NCBI RefSeq assembly: GCF_900637185.1
Contig: NZ_LR134352.1
Location: 3,338,001 to 3,402,000 of the forward strand
Source: Nocardia asteroides
Lineage (GTDB): Bacteria > Actinomycetota > Actinomycetes > Mycobacteriales > Mycobacteriaceae
Direction: 5' to 3'
DNA: 64,000 nucleotides
Below the pieces are notes generated by a model. It was given only the letters and a program-made list of their open reading frames with translations, did not search any database and had not been told where the DNA came from. A program made the position numbers and the translations under genes. Positions 32,506-39,875 of the stretch are shown here, piece by piece; positions within the stretch are counted from its first letter, which is position 1; each line of letters opens with the position of its first letter.

Positions 32506-32526
32506 TATGCTATGTTGCCTAGCATA
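32506..32526. promoter_or_regulatory. TetR operator TATGCTA-N7-TAGCATA
   Basis: A perfect 7-bp inverted repeat with a 7-bp spacer lies in an AT-rich stretch between the divergent TetR and molybdopterin oxidoreductase genes. The position suggests repression of both promoters by the TetR protein encoded at 31871-32446. Confidence 0.65.
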
Positions 32527-32572
32527 CTACTCGGTGTGGCGGCGAGGTCGCCACCGCGGCGAAGGATGTCCC

Positions 32573-35062
32573 ATGGTGGAAACGCAGCCGAAGGCGACCG
32601 CGTGTGTCCTGTGTGAGTGCAACTGCGGCATCACCGTCGAGCTCGACGGGCGCCGCTTCGCCAAGATCCGTGGCGACAAATCGCATCCGGCGTCGGCGGG
32701 ATACACCTGCGAGAAGGCCATGCGCCTCGACCTCTACCAGAACGGGCCCCACCGCCTCACCAGCCCGCTGAAGCGGCAGCCCGACGGCACCTACCGCGAA
32801 ATCGACTGGGACACAGCGCTCGACGAGATCACCGCGCGGCTGGTCGCGCTGCGCGCCGCGCACGGTGGCGAGTCGATCTTCTTCTACGGCGGCGGCGGAC
32901 AGGGCAACCACCTGGGCTCGGCCAACGCGCTCGCGCTGCGCGGCGCGCTCGGATCGGTGTATCACTCGAACGCGCTGGCGCAGGAGAAGACCGGCGAGAT
33001 CTGGGTGGACGGGCGCCTCTACGGTGGGCACACCAAGGGCGATTTCGAGCATGCCGAGGTGCTGGTGTTCGTCGGCAAGAACCCGTGGCAGTCGCACAGT
33101 TTCCCGCGCGCCCGGCCGGTGCTCAAGGAGGTCGCGGCCGATCCGGCGCGGTCGATGGTGGTGATCGACCCGCGGGTCAGCGAGACCGCGGCCATGGCCG
33201 ATTTCCACCTGCAGGTCGCGCCCGGTCGCGATGCCTGGCTGATGGCCGCGCTGGTCGCGGTGATCATCCAGGAGGATCTGGTCGACGCCGAGTTCCTCAC
33301 CGCGCACACCGCGGGCTACGACGAAGTGCGGACCGCGTTCCGCGACATCGACATTCCCGCCTTCGCCACCATCAGCGGCGTCGACGTGGACCGGATCAGG
33401 GCCGCCGCCCGGCGGATCGCCGCCGCCGCGAGCGTGTGCGTGTACGAGGACCTCGGCATCCAGCAGGCGCCCAACTCCACGCTGGTCTCGTACCTGAACA
33501 AGCTGCTGTGGATCGTGACCGGCAATTTCGGGCGGCCGGGGACGATGTTCCTGCACTCGTCGTTCGCGCTGCTGGCCGGTGGGTCGGGCGGTGGATCCGG
33601 TGCTCCGCGCCGACGGTCGAGCGGGGCGGCCCGGCTGCGCAAGCGGGTGCTCGCCCGCACCGTCACCGCGGCGGCGGCGACCGTGGGCGCCGCGCTGCCC
33701 GCGCTGGCCCGGGTGGACGCGCTGCGCCCCGGTGTCGAAGCGGGCGCCTCCGCGCTGCTCGACGCGGTGGTGCCGCTGGCGGGCGGGCTGCTCGGCGGAG
33801 GCGGGGGTGGGGGCGGTAACCGGGTCACGCCGGTCACCGGGGCGAAGATCATCGGCGGGCTCGTACCCTGCAACTCCATCGCCGACGAGATCCTCACCGA
33901 TCATCCGAACCGCTTCCGCGCCTTGTGGATCGACTCCTCCAATCCCGCGCACTCACTGCCGGACTCGGGGCGGTTCCGTGACGCCATGCGCGCCACCGAG
34001 TTGTCGGTGGTGATCGACGTGGCCTTCACCGAGACCGCGCGCCAAGCCGACTACGTGCTGCCCGCGGCGAGCCAGTTCGAGAAGCCCGAGGCCACGTTCT
34101 TCAATTTCGAGTTCCCCCGCAATGTCTTCCACCTGCGTAAGCCGCTGCTCGAGCCGTTGCAGGGCACGCTGTCCGAGCCGGAGATCTACGCGCGGCTGCT
34201 GCGCAGGCTGCGGGTCGTCGACGACGCGACGATCACCCGGTTGCGGCGCGCGGCCGAGACCGGGCGGGACACCTTCGGCGCGACCTTCCTCGCGACGGTG
34301 GCCGCCGATCCCGGCCTGGCGAAGGTCGTGCCGTTCCTGCTGTACGAAACCCTCGGCGCCACACTGGATCCCGCCGTGCGCGGCGCGGCGGTGCTGTGGG
34401 GTGTCAGTCAGCTGTGCGCGCTGTCGAACCCGAAGGCGGTGGGGCGCGCCGGCTTCACCGGGCGCGGGCTGACCCCGGGCAACAAGCTGTTCGACGCCAT
34501 CGTGGCGTCGCCGACGGGGGTGGTGTTCACCGACGACACCTGGGACGACGTGTGGCAGTACGTCAAGCGCGCGGACCGCCGCTTCACCCTCGACGTCGAC
34601 ACGCTGCTCGCCGAGGTCCGTGCCCTTCCCACGGCCCGGACGCAGTGGACCACGCCGGAATTCCCGCTTGTCCTGGCGGCGGGCGAACGCCGCTCCTTCA
34701 CCGCGAACACCATCTTCCGCAATCCCGACTGGCGCCGCCGTGACCGCGAGGGCCACCTGCGCGTCAGCGCCGCCGACGCCGCGACGGCGGGCCTGTCCGA
34801 CGGGGACCCGGCTCGCCTGGTCACCGCGACCGGCGCCGCGACCGTCACCGTCGAGATCAGCGACATGATGCGCCCCGGCAACATCGCCCTCCCCAACGGC
34901 CACGGCCTCGACTTCCCCCACCCCGACGGCACCACCACCACCGGCATCGCCCCCAACGAACTCACCAGCACCACCCACAAAGACGCCTTCGCAGGCACCC
35001 CGTGGCACAAACACGTCCCCGCCCGCCTCGAGCGCGTCCAGTCCGCGGCGAACGCCCCTTAG
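32573..35062 (+). CDS. Molybdopterin-dependent oxidoreductase (formate dehydrogenase-like)
   Basis: An 829-aa cytoplasmic protein. An N-terminal [4Fe-4S] motif uses Cys11, Cys14, Cys18 and Cys46. Bis-MGD enzyme segments follow (FFYGGGGQGNHLGSANALAL, VLVFVGKNPWQSHSFPRARP, DYVLPAASQFEKPEATFFN), and a C-terminal MGD-binding domain includes PNGHGLDFPHPDG. No signal peptide is present. A Gly-rich and Ala-rich insertion of about 80 residues (near 345-420) interrupts the core. GAAGGA precedes the ATG. The substrate is not determinable. The stop overlaps that of the convergent HNH gene. Confidence 0.85.
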   Translation: MVETQPKATACVLCECNCGITVELDGRRFAKIRGDKSHPASAGYTCEKAMRLDLYQNGPHRLTSPLKRQPDGTYREIDWDTALDEITARLVALRAAHGGESIFFYGGGGQGNHLGSANALALRGALGSVYHSNALAQEKTGEIWVDGRLYGGHTKGDFEHAEVLVFVGKNPWQSHSFPRARPVLKEVAADPARSMVVIDPRVSETAAMADFHLQVAPGRDAWLMAALVAVIIQEDLVDAEFLTAHTAGYDEVRTAFRDIDIPAFATISGVDVDRIRAAARRIAAAASVCVYEDLGIQQAPNSTLVSYLNKLLWIVTGNFGRPGTMFLHSSFALLAGGSGGGSGAPRRRSSGAARLRKRVLARTVTAAAATVGAALPALARVDALRPGVEAGASALLDAVVPLAGGLLGGGGGGGGNRVTPVTGAKIIGGLVPCNSIADEILTDHPNRFRALWIDSSNPAHSLPDSGRFRDAMRATELSVVIDVAFTETARQADYVLPAASQFEKPEATFFNFEFPRNVFHLRKPLLEPLQGTLSEPEIYARLLRRLRVVDDATITRLRRAAETGRDTFGATFLATVAADPGLAKVVPFLLYETLGATLDPAVRGAAVLWGVSQLCALSNPKAVGRAGFTGRGLTPGNKLFDAIVASPTGVVFTDDTWDDVWQYVKRADRRFTLDVDTLLAEVRALPTARTQWTTPEFPLVLAAGERRSFTANTIFRNPDWRRRDREGHLRVSAADAATAGLSDGDPARLVTATGAATVTVEISDMMRPGNIALPNGHGLDFPHPDGTTTTGIAPNELTSTTHKDAFAGTPWHKHVPARLERVQSAANAP

Positions 35063-36525
35063 ATTCGAGCGCCCTTCTCGAGATTGCATCGCCGACAGAG
35101 GATCTGAAGGTTGGCGGCGCTGGTCGCCCCGCCCTGGCTGATCGGGATGATGTGATCGAACTCGAGGTAGTGCGCATCGTCGCACTGGCAGCATCGACCG
35201 CCGTCACGTTGCCAGACCTCGGCTTTCACATGTTGCGGAATCGAGCGGGTATCGCGCTGACCGGGGGCGAGGACCAGCCGCTTGGCGACGCGCAGCGCCC
35301 CTTCGAGTACCGCGGCCACATATTCGGCGTCCCGTACGCCGTAGCTGCCACCGCCGCGCGCTGTGGTGGCCGAGACGACGACGGTCTCGTACTCGCATGC
35401 CACGGAGACGACCTTCGCCCACTGGAGTTCGGCGCCCGTACCAGACCCGACGAACCGCAGCTTCTTGCTGCTGCCGATCAGCCGCCCCGGCGTGCGGCGA
35501 GGACCACTGGCCAGGTACTTGATCTGCGTCGCCTCGACGTCGAGGTAGAGAATCTCGTCCGGCTCGAGGTGCAGGTTGCTTCGCGATTCCCGCGGCAGGT
35601 CACCACCGCGAACCCGGGTGAGCGCCCGCCCACGCTCCATCCGCTCCCGCAGCTTCATGATGTGCGCGGCTGCGGGACCGAGATCGGCCGCCGCCTGCAG
35701 AATCGACGAGAAACGGTGGAAATTGTCGAGTTCGTCCTGCTCGATCTCGTCGTCGGCAAAGGCGAACGCCACCACGCGTTCGAGAAAGGCCACCGCGAGG
35801 GGCCGCATGACTGCCCGGCCGGTCGTGAGATCGATGCGTTGGTAGCGCAGGGCGGTCCACAGGCCCTCCCAGGCATGCCCCTGCGGGCCGTCGGTGGTGA
35901 GTACCTGCCACGCCTGATCGTGCCAGCTCCGCAGGAATCCGTGGACGTCGGTCTCGCACCAGCGACAAGGCGCGACGCCACCGAAATGGTGTGTGCGCAG
36001 CGGGCGGGCGCAGCGTCCGCACAGCCCGGACGCGGCGGGAACGACGGGGGAGGTGTCGCCCGACCAGCGTTCCCCGTCCCACCAGCGCAGCAGCGCGGGA
36101 TCGGTCGCGTCGGCGTACCAGTCGGCGGGCCGGGCCGCGGGTGCGCCCGCACGATGTGCCGGTGCGGCCGACGGTGTCTCGGCCGCTGCCGCCGGAACGG
36201 GGTCGTCGTCCACGCTGACGCCGAATTCCTCGGCGAGACCGCGCAATCCGCTGCTCCATCCCTGGGCGACATTGCGGAATTTCCATCCTCCGCCGCGCCG
36301 ATAGAACTCACCGAAGACGATGGCGGAGACAGGTTCCAGTCCGGACAGCTCCACGGTGATCGGCGCGCGTTCCGGGTCACGGACGGTCAGCTGAAGATCG
36401 GGGACGTCGGGGAAGGCGCCGGTATCCACCGAGCCGGTGATCACGATCCGGTCGACAGCCGGCTCGATCGCCCCGAGCGTCAGCTCGATCCTGGCGCGGC
36501 CTGTGGCCGGCTCCTCGATGCGCAC
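35059..36525 (-). CDS. HNH endonuclease-domain protein with partial TerD and DUF2510 domains
   Basis: A 488-aa multidomain protein. Residues about 10-105 match the C-terminal half of TerD (ELTLGAIEPAVDRIVITGSV, FGEFYRRGGGWKFRNVAQGW). A DUF2510-like segment follows (WYADATDPALLRWWDGERWSG), then a CxxC...CxxC zinc ribbon, a helical region, a PH-like beta domain (about 350-430) and a C-terminal HNH nuclease (CCQCDDAHYLEFDHIIP, LCRRCN). The Ca-binding first half of TerD is missing; its remnant lies upstream in another frame. It is probably a stress- or phage-related nuclease; its true 5' end is uncertain. Confidence 0.75.
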   Translation of the reverse strand: MRIEEPATGRARIELTLGAIEPAVDRIVITGSVDTGAFPDVPDLQLTVRDPERAPITVELSGLEPVSAIVFGEFYRRGGGWKFRNVAQGWSSGLRGLAEEFGVSVDDDPVPAAAAETPSAAPAHRAGAPAARPADWYADATDPALLRWWDGERWSGDTSPVVPAASGLCGRCARPLRTHHFGGVAPCRWCETDVHGFLRSWHDQAWQVLTTDGPQGHAWEGLWTALRYQRIDLTTGRAVMRPLAVAFLERVVAFAFADDEIEQDELDNFHRFSSILQAAADLGPAAAHIMKLRERMERGRALTRVRGGDLPRESRSNLHLEPDEILYLDVEATQIKYLASGPRRTPGRLIGSSKKLRFVGSGTGAELQWAKVVSVACEYETVVVSATTARGGGSYGVRDAEYVAAVLEGALRVAKRLVLAPGQRDTRSIPQHVKAEVWQRDGGRCCQCDDAHYLEFDHIIPISQGGATSAANLQILCRRCNLEKGARI

Positions 36526-36544
36526 GGTGCCACTCGGGTGCCGC

Positions 36545-36625
36545 GGATCCCCACTCGAGTTCCGCCGTTACGGTGGTCGTGGCGACCGGCACATTGCCGC
36601 CCCTGGACAGAGTGGGATCGCCATT
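36545..36625 (-). pseudogene. Remnant of TerD N-terminus in a shifted frame
   Basis: Read on the minus strand, this stretch encodes PTLSRGGNVPVATTTVTAEL then EWGS, matching the start of a TerD domain. It lies one frame away from the HNH gene, whose upstream codons (DPRHPSG) correspond to a point about 25 residues further into TerD. A deletion of roughly 75 bp plus a frame change would explain this. No start codon with a ribosome site is in frame except a bare GTG at 36592. Confidence 0.5.
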
Positions 36626-36694
36626 CCTCTTGGGACGGAAGGGTTTACGAGGGTGCTGGTGATGTGGCCGTCGGGTGCTTCGGGCTGCGGGGAA

Positions 36695-37507
36695 TCAGGG
36701 GATGCGGGCTACGCCGCAGAGCATGGAGACGGCTTCCTTGCGGGGGTGGGGGCGCCAGGTGGTGGGACGCCAGTCGATGACCGAGGTGATGCCGGGGGAG
36801 ACGAGGTCCAGGCCCTCGAAGAAGCGGGTGAATTCGGCGGTGGAGCGTAGTCGGAAGGGGACACCGCTGCGTTCGTTGGCGGCCACGATGGCCTCGAGGT
36901 CCTCGGCGGAGAGATGGTCGTCGGTGGCGTGGGTCATGGTGAGGTAGCTGCCAGGGGGCAGGGCGGCGCACAGCTCGGCGACCACGTCGTAGGGGTGCAT
37001 CTCGTCGGGGAGGAAATGCAGGACCGCGCAGAGCATGAGGGCGACGGGCCGGTCGAGATCGAGGGTGCCGCGCAGCGCGGGGTGTTCCAGGATCGAGGCG
37101 GGCTCGCGCAGGTCGGCGTCGATGTAGGCCGTGGCGCCCTCGGGGGAGCTGTCGAGCAGGTCGCGGGCGTGATAGAGCACGATCGGGTCGTTGTCGACGT
37201 AGACCACGCGCGATTCCGGCGCGCGGTCCTGGGCGATCTCGTGCACGTTGCCCGCCGTCGGGAGCCCGGTGCCGATGTCGAGGAACTGGCGGATGCCCGC
37301 GGTGTCGACCAGGTACGGGATGGCGCGGCGCAGGAAACTGCGGTTCTCCAGGACGGCGAAATGAATCGACGGGAACGCCGCGGCGACCGCGTCGGCCGAC
37401 TTGCGATCCGCTTCGAAGTGGGCACTGCCGCCCAGCCAGTAGTCGTACCGGCGGGCCGGGTGTGGCTTGGTGACATCCACACGGTCAGCAGCCGCTTCGA
37501 AGTCCAC
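36695..37507 (-). CDS. SAM-dependent methyltransferase, DUF574 family
   Basis: A 270-aa protein typical of the actinobacterial DUF574 group: TKPHPARRYDYWLGGSAHFEADR at the N-terminus, motif I as QFLDIGTGLPTAGNVHEIAQ, the acidic strand VVYVDNDPIVLYHAR, and LMLCAVLHFLPDEMHPY. AAAGGAAG precedes the GTG. The substrate is unknown; the family is greatly expanded in actinomycetes. It is divergent from a P450 gene with 100 bp between them. Confidence 0.85.
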   Translation of the reverse strand: MDFEAAADRVDVTKPHPARRYDYWLGGSAHFEADRKSADAVAAAFPSIHFAVLENRSFLRRAIPYLVDTAGIRQFLDIGTGLPTAGNVHEIAQDRAPESRVVYVDNDPIVLYHARDLLDSSPEGATAYIDADLREPASILEHPALRGTLDLDRPVALMLCAVLHFLPDEMHPYDVVAELCAALPPGSYLTMTHATDDHLSAEDLEAIVAANERSGVPFRLRSTAEFTRFFEGLDLVSPGITSVIDWRPTTWRPHPRKEAVSMLCGVARIP

Positions 37508-37607
37508 GGCGCACTTCCTTTCTCTCGACTACGGTCGTCCCTGTCAGCCCGACGACTCGAGACCGGTGGTGGCGTTGGCTTGTCCCGCCGCCGCGAAAGG
37601 CACGGCC

Positions 37608-38786
37608 ATGCCCCTGCAGTTCAGCCCCTACGACTTCGCTGTCCATGCCGATCCGTATCCGTACTATGCCAGGTTGCGCACCGAAGCCCCCGTCTACCGC
37701 AACGACACCGACGACTTCTGGGCGCTGTCGCGGCACGCCGACGTGAAGGCGGCGCTGCGCGACTCGGACCGTTTCTCCAGTGCCAACGGGCTGCGGATGG
37801 AGCCGGCGTTCTGGGGCCCGCAGGCCGAGCAGTTCTTCTCCTTCGTGGCCATGGACCCGCCCAAGCACACCCGGATGCGGGAGCTGGTGGTGCGCGCGTT
37901 CACCCAGCGCCGGGTGCAGACCATGGAGTCGCGGCTGCGCGAGATCGCCCGGCGCACGCTGGCGCCGCTGCTGGAACGCGGCAGCTTCGACCTGATCGCC
38001 GACTTCGCCGGCCCCTTCCCGACCGACGTGATCGCCGAGCTGGTCGGTGTGCCCGAACAGGATCGGGAACTGCTGCGCAAGCTCGGCATGGAGATCATGT
38101 ACACCGACGCGGAGTCGACCGATCTGCGCCCGGAGGCCGTGCAGGCGATCGGCGCGCTCATCGGGTACTACACCGAGCTGACCATCGCGAAGAGCCGGGA
38201 GCGCGGCGACGACCTGCTCTCCGGTCTGCTCGACGCGGCCGACGGCGACGACCGGCTGACGCCGGAGGAGATCGTCGGCGTGCTGATCCTGCTGATCGGC
38301 GCGGGCATCGAGACGGTGATGCTGTCGCTGGGCAACGCCTGGCACACCGCCGCGCTGCATCCGGACCAGCGCCGCGCCGCCTTCGACGGCCGCGTCGACG
38401 ACTGGATCGCCGAGTCGATGCGCTACGACCCGGCCACCCAGGGCCAGCTGCGCACCACCACGGTCCCGGTCGAACTGCACGGGGTCGAGATCCCCGCGCA
38501 GTCGCGGATCCTGCTGCTGACCGGGGCGGCCCATCGCGACGAGACCGTCTTCGAGAACCCCGACGTCTTCGATCTCGACCGCGACACCGGCGCGTCGCTG
38601 GCTTTCGGCGCGGGCCGCCACCACTGCCTCGGCATGAACCTGGCGCAGCTGGAGATGCGGGTGGCGTTGCAGGAGATCGTGGCCGCGGTCGCCGACTACG
38701 AGATCGATACCGACAATCTGGTGCGGATCCACTCCTCCAACAATCGCGGTTTCGCCTCGCTGCCCACCACGGTGACGCTGCGTTGA
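37608..38786 (+). CDS. Cytochrome P450
   Basis: A 392-aa soluble bacterial P450. The I-helix oxygen-activation motif is GAGIET, the K-helix ExxR is ESMR, and the haem-thiolate loop is FGAGRHHCLG. GAAAGG precedes the ATG at 37608; the frame is open 47 codons further upstream but without coding sense. No ferredoxin or reductase is adjacent. The substrate is unknown. Confidence 0.9.
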   Translation: MPLQFSPYDFAVHADPYPYYARLRTEAPVYRNDTDDFWALSRHADVKAALRDSDRFSSANGLRMEPAFWGPQAEQFFSFVAMDPPKHTRMRELVVRAFTQRRVQTMESRLREIARRTLAPLLERGSFDLIADFAGPFPTDVIAELVGVPEQDRELLRKLGMEIMYTDAESTDLRPEAVQAIGALIGYYTELTIAKSRERGDDLLSGLLDAADGDDRLTPEEIVGVLILLIGAGIETVMLSLGNAWHTAALHPDQRRAAFDGRVDDWIAESMRYDPATQGQLRTTTVPVELHGVEIPAQSRILLLTGAAHRDETVFENPDVFDLDRDTGASLAFGAGRHHCLGMNLAQLEMRVALQEIVAAVADYEIDTDNLVRIHSSNNRGFASLPTTVTLR

Positions 38787-38791
38787 GCCCC

Positions 38792-38826
38792 GCCGGGCCG
38801 TGACCGGACTCCGGTGGCGGCCCGGC
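38792..38826 (+). terminator. Stem-loop after the P450 gene
   Basis: The outer arms GCCGGGCC and GGCCCGGC enclose an inner stem ACCGG-act-CCGGT, a strong nested hairpin starting 5 bp after the P450 stop. It fits intrinsic termination without a T-tract. Confidence 0.6.
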
Positions 38827-38965
38827 TCCATGCCCGGACCAGCGAATATGTGAGTGCTCCCAATATCGCGGGACGGAGGTTGCGCTCGGCCGCCGCGCCA
38901 CCGAAGGTGAATACCTGGGAAGATCAGTCCCACACACCAGTCGGTCGGACGACATCGGAGTCGGT

Positions 38966-39391
38966 ATGAACGCTGTGTTCGAGTGTCACCACGGATGGGT
39001 CGTCGACGTCGTCGCCGACGACAGCACCACCGCGATCGGCTGGCGGGCGCACTGCTCGTGCGGCCGATGGCGCGGACGCCCCTGGTGGCGCTCCACGCAC
39101 CCGCTCGGTCACGCGCCCACCGACCGGCGGCTCTACTGCCCGGGCGGCCCCCTCGACCCCGTCCTCACCGGCGTGGTGCTCGACGACTGGGAGTGCCACC
39201 GGGCCGAGATGCAGGCGCTGATGCCGGTGCTGCTGGCCTGGCAGGACTCCGAGTCCGCCCGGCAGCGGCTGGTCGAGGCCGTCCGCTTCGTCCGCGCGAC
39301 GGGCACGTCCTGGGAGTCGATCGGCCACGCCCTCGGCACCGATTCCGCCGAGCTGGCCGAGCAGCGGTTCGGGTCCGGCGCGGCGGTCTGA
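38966..39391 (+). CDS. Hypothetical protein, unknown function
   Basis: A 141-aa soluble protein. The N-terminal half is rich in Cys, His and Trp (FECHHGWVVDVV, AHCSCGRWRGRPWWRSTHPL) and could bind metal. The C-terminal half is helical and ends in TSWESIGHALGTDSAELAEQ, which resembles a helix-turn-helix. I do not recognise the family. The next gene starts 20 bp downstream. Confidence 0.6.
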   Translation: MNAVFECHHGWVVDVVADDSTTAIGWRAHCSCGRWRGRPWWRSTHPLGHAPTDRRLYCPGGPLDPVLTGVVLDDWECHRAEMQALMPVLLAWQDSESARQRLVEAVRFVRATGTSWESIGHALGTDSAELAEQRFGSGAAV

Positions 39392-39411
39392 GGCGGGCCT
39401 ACCCTCGAGGT

Positions 39412-39753
39412 ATGGCCGTCCGCGAGCGCCGGATCAGCGGTGTCGTCGTGCTGGGACCGGAGTGTCCGGTGACGACGGCGCGGATCGCCGTCGAACTGCG
39501 CGATGTCACCTATGCCGACGGCCCGGCTCCGCTGGTGGCCGAAATGATCGCCCGCGAGGTCGCGATCGGGCCCGGCGCCCGCATCCCGTTCACGTTGCGC
39601 GCGCCGGCCGGGACCGGGCTTGGCCTGGCCGCTCACGTGGACCGCGCCGGCGACGGCGTGCTCGCCCCCGGGGATCTGGTGTCCACGCAGGCGATTCCGG
39701 TACCCGCCGACGGCGCGGTGACCGATGTGGTCATTCCCGTGCGCCCGGTGTAG
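39412..39753 (+). CDS. YbaY/YscW-family-like small protein
   Basis: A 113-aa all-beta protein. The pattern RISGVVVLGPECPVTTARIAVELRDVTYAD...IPFTLRAP followed by a gapped repeat corresponds to the YbaY / type III secretion lipoprotein chaperone family (PF09619). Unlike many members it has no lipoprotein signal. The function is unknown. Confidence 0.65.
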   Translation: MAVRERRISGVVVLGPECPVTTARIAVELRDVTYADGPAPLVAEMIAREVAIGPGARIPFTLRAPAGTGLGLAAHVDRAGDGVLAPGDLVSTQAIPVPADGAVTDVVIPVRPV

Positions 39754-39768
39754 GCCGGCCGTCATCGG

Positions 39769-39812
39769 GTAGCGCGCTACGCGTGCCCCGCCGCGGCCAC
39801 CGGGTCGAAACT
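39769..39812 (+). promoter_or_regulatory. Regulon promoter A (astacin-propeller gene)
   Basis: GTAGCGCGCTAC (39769-39780) continues as GCGTG; 26 nt later is the -10-like GAAACT (39807-39812). Predicted transcription start near 39819, leaving a leader of about 57 nt before the ATG at 39876. Confidence 0.7.
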
Positions 39813-39875
39813 TCCCGCACAGACCACCGATCTCCGCGTGTGCGCGGCACCGCGGACGGACAGGAAGCGCGGCCC

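Noticed and set aside
32519..32530. CTAGCATACTAC followed by TCGGTG resembles the regulon dyad upstream of the molybdopterin oxidoreductase
   Set aside because: No NANNNT hexamer lies 25-26 nt downstream, and the bases are better explained by the TATGCTA-N7-TAGCATA operator of the divergent TetR gene.
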